NCBI GenBank assembly: GCA_021777555.1
Contig: JAJYDK010000042.1
Location: 1 to 33,783, forward strand
Source: Pseudomonadota bacterium
GTDB lineage: Bacteria > Pseudomonadota > Gammaproteobacteria > Steroidobacterales > Steroidobacteraceae
DNA: 33,783 bases
Direction of reading: 5' to 3'
In this document: piece after piece, positions 7,363 through 15,969 of the stretch
Layout: each line of letters starts with the position of its first letter
Numbering within the stretch: the stretch's first letter is position 1
Position numbers and translations under genes: made by a program
Notes under the pieces: model-generated
Told to the model about the DNA's origin: nothing
Seen by the model: only the letters and a program-made list of their open reading frames with translations
The model's database searches: none

Positions 7363-9068
7363 CCCATGTCGTCGTGGATCCCATTTCACGCATCGAGGGC
7401 CACTTGCGCATAGAGGCGGAGGTGGAGGGGGGCGCTGTCAAGCAGGCGTGGTCCTCCTCGACGATGTTTCGCGGCGTGGAACTGATTCTCGAGGGACGCG
7501 ATCCGCGGGATGCGTGGGCATTCACCCAGCGGATCTGCGGCGTGTGCACGACCGTGCACGCCATCGCCTCGATCCGGGCCGTCGAGCATGCGATCGGCGC
7601 GACGCCTCCGCCGAATGCACGCATCCTGCGCAACCTGATCATCGCCGCGCAGAATGTGCACGATCATGTGATTCACTTCTATCACCTGCAGGCGCTCGAC
7701 TGGGTCGATGTGGTGAGCGCGCTGTCCGGCGATCCCGCCAAGACCGCCCGGCTCGCCCAGTCGATTTCCGACTGGCCGCTCTCGAGCGCGGCGTATTTCT
7801 CCGGCGTGCGCGCTCGGGTGAAGGCGTTCGTCGAGCGAGGTCAGCTCGGGATTTTCGCCAATGCCTACTGGGGTCATCCAGCCTACCGGCTCCCGCCGGA
7901 AGCGAACCTCATGGCGCTCGCGCACTATCTGGAAGCGCTCGACTGGCAGCGCCGTTTCGTCAAGATCCACGCGGTCCTCGGCGGCAAGAACCCGCACCTG
8001 CAGAGCTTTCTGGTCGGCGGCATGGCGACCCCGGTCGATCCGGACGCGCAGGCCTCTCTCAACATGGGCACCATCGCGCAGTTGCGCCAGCTCGTTGCCG
8101 AGGGAGTGGATTTCGTCAGCCGTGTCTATGTGCCGGATGTGCTGGCGATCGCCCCGTTCTACAAGGACTGGTTCTCGATCGGCCCGGGAGTGACCAATTA
8201 CCTCTCGTATGGGGATTTTCCCCTGGATGACAGCGCCGACCCCGTGCTCTACCTCCCGGCGGGAGTCATCCACGACAACGACCTTTCACGGATCGCGCCG
8301 GTCGACCAGGGAAAGATCGACGAGTACGTCACGCATTCCTGGTATGACTACACCATGGGCGATGACAAGGGCTTGAACCCCTATCACGGCCAGACGAACC
8401 CCCATTACACCGGGCCCAAACCGCCCTTCAAGCGCCTCAACGTCGAGGAGAAGTATTCCTGGCTCAAGTCGCCGCGCTATGACGGGGCGCCCATGCAGGT
8501 CGGACCCCTCGCGCGCATGCTGGTCGCCTACGGAACGGGGCGTCCCTCGCGCGCGAGGCAACTGATCGATTCCGCGCTGAAGCAGCTCGGCGCGCAGCCG
8601 GCCGCGCTGTTCTCAACGCTCGGCCGCATCGCCGCGCGCGCTCTCGAGGCGCAGGTGCTCGTCGAGTCGATGGGCATGTGGGTGGATGCGCTCGCCGAGC
8701 AGATGGCGCGGCGCGATTTCCGGATCCAGGACACCTCGCGCTGGGATCCGGGCACCTGGCCGCGGGAGTGCTTCGGCGCCGGATTCCACGAGGCCCCCCG
8801 CGGCGCCCTCGGCCACTGGGTGCACATCCGCGACGGCAGAATCGCGAAGTACCAGTGCGTGGTGCCGAGCACCTGGAACGCGGGCCCCCGCGATGCGCGG
8901 GGACAGCCCGGGCCCTATGAGGCTTCGCTCGAGGGCACACCGGTCGCCAAGCCCGAGCAGCCGCTCGAGATCCTGCGCACGGTGCACTCGTTTGATCCGT
9001 GCATGGCCTGTGGGGTGCACGTCGTGGATGCCAGTCGGCGCGAGTTGGCGCGGGTGAGGGCATCATGA
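7359..9068 (+). CDS. hyaB: [NiFe]-hydrogenase large subunit (catalytic)
   Basis: A 569-residue catalytic subunit that oxidises H2 at the Ni-Fe(CN)2CO site. The N-terminal motif RICGVCTTVH supplies C60 and C63, and the C-terminal DPCMACGVH supplies C548 and C551. Cleavage after H554 by the protease encoded downstream would remove the last 15 residues (VVDASRRELARVRAS). Other group 1 hallmarks include DPISRIEGHLRIE at the start. The ATG overlaps the small subunit stop (ATGA), and the cytochrome b gene overlaps its own stop in turn, so the structural genes are tightly coupled. It lacks a signal of its own and is exported with the small subunit. Confidence 0.97.
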   Translation: MTHVVVDPISRIEGHLRIEAEVEGGAVKQAWSSSTMFRGVELILEGRDPRDAWAFTQRICGVCTTVHAIASIRAVEHAIGATPPPNARILRNLIIAAQNVHDHVIHFYHLQALDWVDVVSALSGDPAKTARLAQSISDWPLSSAAYFSGVRARVKAFVERGQLGIFANAYWGHPAYRLPPEANLMALAHYLEALDWQRRFVKIHAVLGGKNPHLQSFLVGGMATPVDPDAQASLNMGTIAQLRQLVAEGVDFVSRVYVPDVLAIAPFYKDWFSIGPGVTNYLSYGDFPLDDSADPVLYLPAGVIHDNDLSRIAPVDQGKIDEYVTHSWYDYTMGDDKGLNPYHGQTNPHYTGPKPPFKRLNVEEKYSWLKSPRYDGAPMQVGPLARMLVAYGTGRPSRARQLIDSALKQLGAQPAALFSTLGRIAARALEAQVLVESMGMWVDALAEQMARRDFRIQDTSRWDPGTWPRECFGAGFHEAPRGALGHWVHIRDGRIAKYQCVVPSTWNAGPRDARGQPGPYEASLEGTPVAKPEQPLEILRTVHSFDPCMACGVHVVDASRRELARVRAS

Positions 9069-9754
9069 ACGCGGTGCCCGAAGATCCCCTTCGGATCAAT
9101 CTGCACCGGGTGTACGTGTGGGAGCTGCCGGTGCGGCTCGCGCATTGGCTGCTGTTCTTCTCGATCGTGATTCTGGCGGCCACGGGCTACTACATCGGCA
9201 ATCCCTTTTTCGGCGGCGACCTCGCCATGGCCCGCGTGCGCGAGGTGCACCTCTACACCTCCATCGTGTTCTCGATCTGCGCGCTGGCGCGAGTGTACTG
9301 GGCATTTGCGGGCAATCGGTATGCGCGCTGGTCGGATCTCATCCCCGTATCGCGCGAGAGGTTGCGCAGCGTATGGGTCAGTCTGAAGTTTTACGCCTTT
9401 CTCGGCCGTGAGCCTGATGAGTACGTCGGCCACAATGGACTCGCGGGTCTTACCTACGCGGTCATCTTCGGCGTTTATTTCGTGATGATCGCCACGGGCC
9501 TCGCGCTCTATCAGGTTTACGCGCCGGTCGGATCGCCCTTGCGGGCGTTCGGATTCCTCATCCCCCTCTTCGATGGACTGCAGGTTGCGCGCCTGATTCA
9601 TCACATCGGCATGTGGGCGATCGTGGTGTTCGCCGTGGTGCACGTGTACTTTGCGGTGCTGTCCTCGACCGTCGAGCACGTGGGCATCATCGATTCCATT
9701 CTGTCGGGCTTCAAGTACATGCCTCGCGGCAGGAGAAGGAGGGTCGGGCCGTGA
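9065..9754 (+). CDS. hyaC: Hydrogenase cytochrome b subunit (quinone-reducing membrane anchor)
   Basis: A 229-residue four-helix membrane protein of the HyaC/HupC family. It takes electrons from the small subunit and reduces quinone. ATG 9065 overlaps the large subunit stop. Hydrophobic helices lie near 24-45, 60-82, 124-148 and 178-202. Histidines H27, H62, H179/H180 and H193 are in or beside them and fit diheme ligation. Length and order after the large subunit match the family. It implies that H2 electrons enter the quinone pool, which the MenA-type gene and the cytochrome b fusion at 19874-21580 would then share. Confidence 0.94.
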   Translation: MNAVPEDPLRINLHRVYVWELPVRLAHWLLFFSIVILAATGYYIGNPFFGGDLAMARVREVHLYTSIVFSICALARVYWAFAGNRYARWSDLIPVSRERLRSVWVSLKFYAFLGREPDEYVGHNGLAGLTYAVIFGVYFVMIATGLALYQVYAPVGSPLRAFGFLIPLFDGLQVARLIHHIGMWAIVVFAVVHVYFAVLSSTVEHVGIIDSILSGFKYMPRGRRRRVGP

Positions 9755-10314
9755 GCGGCACCGAGAGCGGCGCACGGACACGCGCGCAAGTGCTCGTCCT
9801 CGGTTTGGGCAACGTGCTGCTAGGCGATGACGGGGTGGGGCCCGCGGCGCTCGCGCGACTCGAGCGTGACTATCGAGTGCCGCCGCAGGTGCGCCTGGTG
9901 GAGGGCGGCACCCTCGGGCTTGCGTTGCTCGATGAGTTTGTGCAGGCCGAGCACGTGATCCTGGTCGATGCGGTGGCCACGGGGGAGCCTGCGGGGACCC
10001 TGGTGCGCCTCGATGGCGATGCGGTCAAGGACGCAGTGCGCGAGCGGTTGTCGGTGCATCAGGTCGGAGTGGCCGACCTCCTCGATGTCGCACGGCTGAT
10101 CGGGCGTTATCCCGAATCCGTCGTGCTCCTGGGTCTTGCGCCGGGGTTCATCGGCCTCGGACTGACCCGTACGGCCGCGGTGGACGATGCGCTCGACGCG
10201 CTCGTCTCGGCCATCGTGGGGGAGGTGAGGGACCTTGGCTACGAGCTGCTTGCGCAGCCCCGCGCCGCTGCCGATCGTCCTATTCATGCTCTTGTCCGCC
10301 ATTTCGGGCTGTGA
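9751..10314 (+). CDS. hyaD: Hydrogenase maturation endopeptidase
   Basis: A 187-residue HyaD/HupD/HybD-type protease that trims the large subunit C-terminus after nickel insertion. GTG at 9751 overlaps the previous stop (GTGA). The family motif GLGNVLLGDDGVG is at 18-30. D27, D73 (LVDAV) and H103 (SVHQVG) correspond to the three nickel-sensing ligands (Glu/Asp, Asp, His in the E. coli proteases). The end overlaps the next gene by 80 bases in a different frame. Its presence fits the cleavable tail of the large subunit. Confidence 0.94.
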   Translation: MSGTESGARTRAQVLVLGLGNVLLGDDGVGPAALARLERDYRVPPQVRLVEGGTLGLALLDEFVQAEHVILVDAVATGEPAGTLVRLDGDAVKDAVRERLSVHQVGVADLLDVARLIGRYPESVVLLGLAPGFIGLGLTRTAAVDDALDALVSAIVGEVRDLGYELLAQPRAAADRPIHALVRHFGL

Positions 10315-10633
10315 GCGGCGCGGGCCCCGCCCGCCGCACGCGATGCTCTCCTCCACGGCGGCCCGCGGTGCGGGCGCGCGGTTGTTCGCGGTCCATTGCG
10401 CAATTTGTCATGGGAGGGGTGGCGAGGGAAACGGGGAGCGTCAGCGCTTCATGGTGCCTCCAGCGGCAAATCTGGCGGTACCGCCCTGGACGCGGCGCGC
10501 AACGGCGGGCCGCACCTTCCTCGCCATTCGCCGCGGAGTTCCCCGGACCGCCATGGCGGCCTGGCCGGCCCTGAGCGACCGTGAGACTTGGGAGCTCGTC
10601 GCCTACATCGAGTCGCTCGGTCGCGAGCGCTGA
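10235..10633 (+). CDS. Monoheme cytochrome c, predicted lipoprotein
   Basis: A 132-residue protein with a single CAICH heme site (C55-H59), preceded by a hydrophobic stretch ending in a lipobox-like ISGC (C26). It is therefore probably membrane-tethered and periplasmic. The start is a TTG at 10235 inside hyaD, chosen because GGGGGAGGTGAGG lies just upstream and later ATGs would destroy the signal peptide. A Met in FMVPPAAN or TAMAAWPAL could be the sixth heme ligand. It resembles small class I cytochromes. Its position between hyaD and hypA suggests it accepts electrons from, or works beside, the hydrogenase; this is inferred from context only. Confidence 0.82.
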   Translation: MATSCLRSPAPLPIVLFMLLSAISGCERRGPRPPHAMLSSTAARGAGARLFAVHCAICHGRGGEGNGERQRFMVPPAANLAVPPWTRRATAGRTFLAIRRGVPRTAMAAWPALSDRETWELVAYIESLGRER

Positions 10634-10654
10634 GGAGCGAGGGAGCTGCCGCGA

Positions 10655-11008
10655 ATGCATGAGCTCTCGATCTGTCAGGCCCTGATCGAGCAGGTGGCGC
10701 GCGTGGCTGAAGAGCAGCGGGCCCGGCGCGTCGTATCCGTTACGGTGAGGATCGGCCCGCTCGCCGGGGTGGAGCCTGCGCTCATCGAAAGCGCCTACCC
10801 GCTCGCAAGCGCGGGAACGAACGCGGCGGACTCCAGGCTCATCATCGAGCGATCCGAGCTGCGCGTACGTTGTCTCGAATGTGGCGCGGAGTCGCAGGCC
10901 GGCAGCTCGAGCCTGCTTTGCGGCGAGTGCGGCGGCTGGCGCGTACAAGTGCTCACGGGACAGGAGTTGCTCCTGGCGAGAGTCGAGCTGGAGCGCGACG
11001 ACGAGTGA
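10655..11008 (+). CDS. hypA: HypA, nickel metallochaperone
   Basis: A 117-residue HypA. The N-terminal MHE (H2, E3) binds nickel, and the zinc site is formed by C73, C76, C89 and C92 (CLEC...CGEC). With HypB it delivers nickel to the hydrogenase large subunit. It is separated from hypCDEXBF by about 10 kb, so the maturation genes are split around the cytochrome cluster. A GAGGGAG ribosome binding site lies upstream and the gap to the previous gene is 21 bases. Confidence 0.95.
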   Translation: MHELSICQALIEQVARVAEEQRARRVVSVTVRIGPLAGVEPALIESAYPLASAGTNAADSRLIIERSELRVRCLECGAESQAGSSSLLCGECGGWRVQVLTGQELLLARVELERDDE

Positions 11009-11015
11009 GCCCGCG

Positions 11016-12350
11016 GTGAAGCCCCCCTGGTTCGAGCGACCCTTCACGAGCCTGCTCAGGCGCGAGTACGCGGCGGCCGTGCGCTTCGATGCCGGATCGC
11101 CCGGCGAGCTTGCGCCCGCCGCACCGCGCCGGCCCTGTCAGCTCTACGTGCACGTGCCCTTTTGCGAGTCGCTGTGCCCGTTCTGCTCCTTCCACCGCGT
11201 TGCGTATCGCGAGCAGAAGGCGCGCGCGTACTTCGGTGCGTTGCGCCGCGAAATACTCATGTATCACGCCGGCGGCTTCCAATTCTCCGACGTCTACGTG
11301 GGAGGCGGTACGCCGACCGTCGCACCAGCCGAGCTCGCCGCGACTCTGCGACTGATCCGCTCGCTCTGGCCGATTCGCACGGTGTCCGTCGAGACCAATC
11401 CCAATCACCTGACGGAGGAGGTGTTCGACGCGCTGCTCTCGGTCGGGGTCAGCCGACTTTCGGTCGGGGTGCAGAGCTTCGATGACGAGCTGCTGAAGGA
11501 AATGGGGCGGTACGAGCCTTACGGGAGCGGGGCGGCGATCGCCAGCCGGCTGGCGGCGGCCAAGGGACGCTTCGCGACTCTCAACGTGGACATGATCTTC
11601 AACTTCGCTCGCCAGACTCCCGCATCGCTCGAGCACGATCTCGAGACACTGCTCGCCCTCGAGGTCGATCAGCTCTCGTTCTACCCCCTCATGACCGCCG
11701 CCTCCACCCGGCGCCGCATGCAAAAGAGCCTCGGCCAGTCAGACCCGGGGCGCCGCTACGAATACTACGAGCGCATCCTCGGGGCCTTGCAGTCGCGCTA
11801 CGAGCCCACTTCGGCGTGGTGTTTCTCCAGGCGCCGCGTGGCGGGCGCCGCGCCACCGATCGATGAGTACATCGCCCACCAGGACGATTACGTCGGCGTG
11901 GGCAGCGGGTCCTTCAGCTACATCGACGGGCGGATGTACTCGACCACCTTCTCATTGAACCGATACCGCGAGCTGCTCGAGGCGGGCCGGGTGCCGATCA
12001 CCGCGAGCAAGGCGCTGACGCTCAAGCAGCGGATGCGATACGACTTCCTGGTCAGGTTGTTCGGATTGTCACTTCCCTATTCGGAGGTCGAGGCGAAGTT
12101 CGGCGCGCGGTTCTGGTGGATGATGGCCCCGGAGATCACCGCCATGCGCCTGATCGGCGCCACCCGTCACGGGCGCCAGGCGATCCGCCTGACACCGCTC
12201 GGCATGTACTGCTGGGTGCTGATGATGGCCGAATTCTTCACGGCGGTGAATGAGATCCGCGACGAAATGCGACTGCACATCCGCGATGAGTCCCGGCCCG
12301 GGCAGGGTATGTGGGCCGAAAGGGTCTCAGGCGGCGTCGGACCGAGGTAG
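11016..12350 (+). CDS. HemW/HemN-like radical SAM protein
   Basis: A 444-residue radical SAM enzyme of the coproporphyrinogen-oxidase-like family. GTG 11016 lies 7 bases after hypA; the frame is open further upstream but overlaps hypA. The cluster motif is C50-x3-C54-x2-C57 (PFCESLCPFC), followed by VGGGTPT, the SAM-binding strand VSVETNP, and RLSVGVQSFDD, all typical of HemN/HemW/HutW. The C-terminal HemN-like domain includes DDYVGVGSGSFSY. It could be a heme chaperone, an oxygen-independent coproporphyrinogen dehydrogenase or a heme-opening enzyme; sequence alone does not decide. Its place before the multiheme cytochrome genes suggests a heme-related role. Confidence 0.85.
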   Translation: MKPPWFERPFTSLLRREYAAAVRFDAGSPGELAPAAPRRPCQLYVHVPFCESLCPFCSFHRVAYREQKARAYFGALRREILMYHAGGFQFSDVYVGGGTPTVAPAELAATLRLIRSLWPIRTVSVETNPNHLTEEVFDALLSVGVSRLSVGVQSFDDELLKEMGRYEPYGSGAAIASRLAAAKGRFATLNVDMIFNFARQTPASLEHDLETLLALEVDQLSFYPLMTAASTRRRMQKSLGQSDPGRRYEYYERILGALQSRYEPTSAWCFSRRRVAGAAPPIDEYIAHQDDYVGVGSGSFSYIDGRMYSTTFSLNRYRELLEAGRVPITASKALTLKQRMRYDFLVRLFGLSLPYSEVEAKFGARFWWMMAPEITAMRLIGATRHGRQAIRLTPLGMYCWVLMMAEFFTAVNEIRDEMRLHIRDESRPGQGMWAERVSGGVGPR

Positions 12351-12457
12351 ATCTGCGGAAATCCCGTAGTGATTCGCACACTCGCAGGTGGTTAGGATCA
12401 CAACACTGCGAAAGACCCGAAGCGCGCCGCGCGGTCGGTGCGACTAAGGAGACAAGA

Positions 12458-14980
12458 ATGGTCATGGTCCTTAGCGCCACGAGGGTGGCAAGACGCCTGA
12501 TCGGAAGGATGGGCGCGCTGGGCGTACTCGCGCTGCTCGCGGCCTGCAGCGGCAGCACCGGTGCGCAGGGCCCGGCGGGCGCCACCGGCGCCACCGGTCC
12601 CGCGGGCCCATCGGGGCCGACCGGTCCGGTGAGCGCCCTCAGTGTGACCAAGGCGGCCGAGATCACGGCCACGATCACCGCGGTCACCGTTCCAACATCA
12701 GGCGCCGTGCAACCGGTCGTCAAGTTCACCCTGCTCGATCAGAACGGCCAACCGCTCGCGGGTCTGCCGGCCTCGGACATCAGCTTCGCCATCGCCAAGC
12801 TGGTGCCGCCGGGCACGCAGCTGAAGGCGTTCCCGGGCCTGCCCGCGCCCACCCCCCAGGTGTCGGCGCAGTGGCAGTCCTACCTCTATCGGATGGTCGA
12901 TCCGGCGCCCGCTTCGGCCGGAACCGCGACCGATCCGGTCGTGGGGGCCCTCGCCGAGCCGCAAGCCATCACCGAGTCCGGAAGCTCCGGCACATTCCAC
13001 GACAACGGCGATGGAACCTACCAGTACACCTTTGCGGCGGACATCTCGAAGGATCCCGTGGTGACGTACGATCCGACACTGCCGACCCGGGTCGGATTCG
13101 AGATCCGCGGGCTCGCCCCGGCGAACAGTCCCGTCTACACGTTCATGCCCTCGACGGGAGCGACCACCGGCTTCGACGACAACGCCATCGTGGGCGACAA
13201 CACCTGCCTCGCCTGCCACCAGAAGCTCGCGTTCCACGGTGGGGCGCGCACCGAGGTGCAGTACTGCGTGGTCTGCCACAACCCGAGCTCCGTCGATCCC
13301 TCGAGCGGCAACTCGCTCGACTTCAAGATCATGATCCACAAGATCCACATGGGCGCGAACCTGCCGACCGTACTCGGCGAGGGCGTGGCGCAGCCGACGC
13401 ACTACTACATATTCGGCTACCAAAACTCGATCAGCGATTTCTCGAGCATCGTGTTTCCGACCGACCCCACGGGCCCCGACACCTGCGCGACCTGCCACAA
13501 CGAATCGGACACGGCGACGCCCGATACCTCCCTGTGGCGCACCAATCCCAGCATCGAGGCCTGTGGGTCCTGCCACGACAACCTCAATTTCCGCACGGGC
13601 ACCAACCACAGCGCCGCCGATCTCGGCAGCCTGACTGACGCCGACTGTGTCACCTGCCACGGACCGAATGCGACCGAGACGGTGGCCGCGGGCGGCTCCG
13701 GAGGCCCCCAGGAGCCGATCCAGGTCGCGGCGGCGCACGCGACCCTCGTCTGGAATTACAGCATCAGCGCCGCGCAGATCTCCTACCAGGGGATCCTCAA
13801 TTACTCGAAGCAGTTCGCCTACAGCGTGGATACGACCCGCACGGACCTGACGGGTCAGAACCCGGAGGTCACGTTCACCGTCTCCGACCCGACGCAGTCG
13901 ACACACCTCTGGAACATCCTGGCCGATGCGCCGTTCACGGGTGCGGACTGTCCCACGGCGAGCATCGGCATGATCCTCGGCTGGTCCAGCACGGACTACA
14001 CCAACATCGGGGCAAGCCCGGCTTCCGAGGCCCAGCCGGCGCGGACCGCGGTGACCTGCAATTCCGCCGTGACGCCCGTAGGGAACTCCGACGGCAGCTT
14101 TACCGTCACGCTGCCGGCCAGTGCCACCGTGCCGGGTGGACTGAAGGCGGCCGGCGTGACGGGCACGGCGGCGGTGCTGATCGACGGTTTCCCGGCGCAT
14201 GATTTCGGCGACGGGCAGGGGCCGCTCGAGCTGCTGGTGCCGAGCGTCGTGGCCTTCAGTCCAATCACCGACTCGACGGTGGTTCCGCGCCGTAACATCG
14301 TGAGCGTGGCCAAGTGCGATGTCTGCCACGATGTGCTCAATGCGCACGGCAATCACCGCGTTGACAACGTGCAGGCATGTGCACTCTGCCACAATCCCGA
14401 TGCCACCGACATTGCGGCGCGGGAAGCTGACGGGATCACCGCCACGAACGCGGCGACGACCGCTCTCGATGGCCAGGTGGAGGAGCCTATCGATCTGAAG
14501 TATATGATCCACGCCCTGCACGACGGCAACGTGCGCGCCGCAGACGGAGCGCCCTACGTCGTGTATCACAAGGTCGGAAGCTCCGTCATCGTGGATGACT
14601 TCCGGAAAATCACCCCGTTCCCGGGCGCGCTCAACAACTGCCTCGGCTGCCACGACCCCGGCACTTACTACCCGCAGGATCCGACCAGCTCGACTTCGCT
14701 CGCGACCACCATCAACAGCAACGGCAACAGCACCTCGCCGGCGGGCGAGGTGGCGATCACGCCGGCGACGGCGGTCTGCTCGTCGTGCCATGTGGATGCG
14801 ACCGCCCGCAAGCACATGACCCAGAACGGCGGCAGCTTCACGGCGGTGAAGGATGCGACCGGGCAGATCGTCGGCGGCAACCAGGAAACCTGTGTCGTCT
14901 GTCACGGTCCGGGCGCCGTGGCGGACGTCGCGGTGGTGCACGATCTCTCGCAATATCCCCAGTATTCGCAGTCGCAATGA
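12458..14980 (+). CDS. mtrC: OmcA/MtrC-family decaheme cytochrome c, outer-membrane lipoprotein with collagen-like stalk
   Basis: An 840-residue surface cytochrome. ATG 12458 follows AAGGAG at good spacing; the open frame continues upstream without a signal. The lipobox LAAC places the lipid on C30. Immediately after it come nine Gly-X-Y triplets (G32 to G56; part reads GPAGATGATGPAGP), a collagen-like linker. Ten CxxCH sites follow: CLACH, CVVCH, CATCH, CGSCH, CVTCH, CDVCH, CALCH, CLGCH, CSSCH, CVVCH. The split into two pentaheme groups separated by beta-rich sequence matches MtrC/OmcA. The family sits on the cell exterior and passes electrons to minerals, shuttles or electrodes. The stop overlaps the next cytochrome gene. 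Confidence 0.93.
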   Translation: MVMVLSATRVARRLIGRMGALGVLALLAACSGSTGAQGPAGATGATGPAGPSGPTGPVSALSVTKAAEITATITAVTVPTSGAVQPVVKFTLLDQNGQPLAGLPASDISFAIAKLVPPGTQLKAFPGLPAPTPQVSAQWQSYLYRMVDPAPASAGTATDPVVGALAEPQAITESGSSGTFHDNGDGTYQYTFAADISKDPVVTYDPTLPTRVGFEIRGLAPANSPVYTFMPSTGATTGFDDNAIVGDNTCLACHQKLAFHGGARTEVQYCVVCHNPSSVDPSSGNSLDFKIMIHKIHMGANLPTVLGEGVAQPTHYYIFGYQNSISDFSSIVFPTDPTGPDTCATCHNESDTATPDTSLWRTNPSIEACGSCHDNLNFRTGTNHSAADLGSLTDADCVTCHGPNATETVAAGGSGGPQEPIQVAAAHATLVWNYSISAAQISYQGILNYSKQFAYSVDTTRTDLTGQNPEVTFTVSDPTQSTHLWNILADAPFTGADCPTASIGMILGWSSTDYTNIGASPASEAQPARTAVTCNSAVTPVGNSDGSFTVTLPASATVPGGLKAAGVTGTAAVLIDGFPAHDFGDGQGPLELLVPSVVAFSPITDSTVVPRRNIVSVAKCDVCHDVLNAHGNHRVDNVQACALCHNPDATDIAAREADGITATNAATTALDGQVEEPIDLKYMIHALHDGNVRAADGAPYVVYHKVGSSVIVDDFRKITPFPGALNNCLGCHDPGTYYPQDPTSSTSLATTINSNGNSTSPAGEVAITPATAVCSSCHVDATARKHMTQNGGSFTAVKDATGQIVGGNQETCVVCHGPGAVADVAVVHDLSQYPQYSQSQ

Positions 14981-15960
14981 AGGGTTGGTCGGCCGTGGGA
15001 CTCGCGGTGCGTGTGGCGTTGGTGGCGGTCGGTCTGCTCTCGGGCCTGATGCCGGTGCGGCCGGCATGGGCTGGGCAAGGGGCAGGTCCGCCCGCACCGC
15101 CCAACACCCCGGCGGCGCTCGGCTATAGTGCCCATGGAGCCGACACCTGCCTGCTGTGCCATCGCGGCAATGCGCACCTCATGACCCTCTTCCGCACGGC
15201 TCACGCCCGTCCCGGCGATCCGCGCGGGCCGTTCGGCCCCGGGGGGCTGCAGTGCGAAGCGTGCCATGGGCCGGGCGGGGCGCACGTGAAGGCCTTTGGG
15301 CGCAAGCCCGCCGGCATCGTCGTCTTTGGCCGGCATTCGCCGACTCCCGTCGCCAGGCAGAACGCGATGTGCCTCGGCTGTCACCAGGCGACGGTGGGCC
15401 ATGCGTGGCTGGCCGGGGCGCACGCCGCGAACGGGGTGAGCTGCGCCGATTGTCACAGGATTCACGATACGGTCGATCCGGTGCGGGTGCAGGCCACTGA
15501 AGCCACCGTTTGCGGCACGTGTCACCAGGCGGTGCGCGCGGCTTTTCTCGCGCCCTACCACCATCCAGTGCCGGAAGGCACCATGACCTGCTCGTCCTGT
15601 CACGATCCGCATGGCACGACCTCGCGTGCGATGCTCGTGAAGGCCACCACGAACGAGACGTGTACGAGCTGCCACACGCAGTTCCGCGGGCCGTTCCTCT
15701 GGGAGCACCAGCCGGTCACCGAGAATTGCGGCAATTGCCATACACCGCACGGCTCCGTGCAGCCGGCGCTGCTCAAGGAGCGTCCACCCATCCTGTGCCA
15801 GGCCTGCCACGACACGGTCGGCCACCCCTCGGTGCCCTATGGACCGCCAGGACTGCCCACGGGTCTGCCCAACCCCTACCTCCTGGCCGGCGGCTGCATC
15901 AATTGCCATTCCCAGGTCCATGGCTCGAACAGTCCCTCCGGCCGGGCGCTCATGCGGTAG
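14977..15960 (+). CDS. mtrA: Decaheme cytochrome c of the MtrA/DmsE type
   Basis: A 327-residue periplasmic cytochrome with a Sec signal peptide (MKGWSAVGLAVRVALVAVGLL...AWAG) and ten CxxCH sites: CLLCH, CEACH, CLGCH, CADCH, CGTCH, CSSCH, CTSCH, CGNCH, CQACH, CINCH. Length and heme number match MtrA, DmsE and PioA, which insert into an MtrB-type barrel and carry electrons across the outer membrane. ATG 14977 overlaps the preceding stop (ATGA), so it is coupled to the decaheme lipoprotein. The barrel gene begins 9 bases downstream. Order here is C-A-B, as in Shewanella mtrCAB. Confidence 0.93.
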   Translation: MKGWSAVGLAVRVALVAVGLLSGLMPVRPAWAGQGAGPPAPPNTPAALGYSAHGADTCLLCHRGNAHLMTLFRTAHARPGDPRGPFGPGGLQCEACHGPGGAHVKAFGRKPAGIVVFGRHSPTPVARQNAMCLGCHQATVGHAWLAGAHAANGVSCADCHRIHDTVDPVRVQATEATVCGTCHQAVRAAFLAPYHHPVPEGTMTCSSCHDPHGTTSRAMLVKATTNETCTSCHTQFRGPFLWEHQPVTENCGNCHTPHGSVQPALLKERPPILCQACHDTVGHPSVPYGPPGLPTGLPNPYLLAGGCINCHSQVHGSNSPSGRALMR

Positions 15961-15969
15961 AGGAGTGCG

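Noticed and set aside
12698-15097. 799-codon open frame on the minus strand opposite the decaheme gene
   Set aside because: It is the antisense shadow of a high-GC gene with ten heme motifs on the plus strand; the translation is Arg/Gly/Val/His-rich with no domain.
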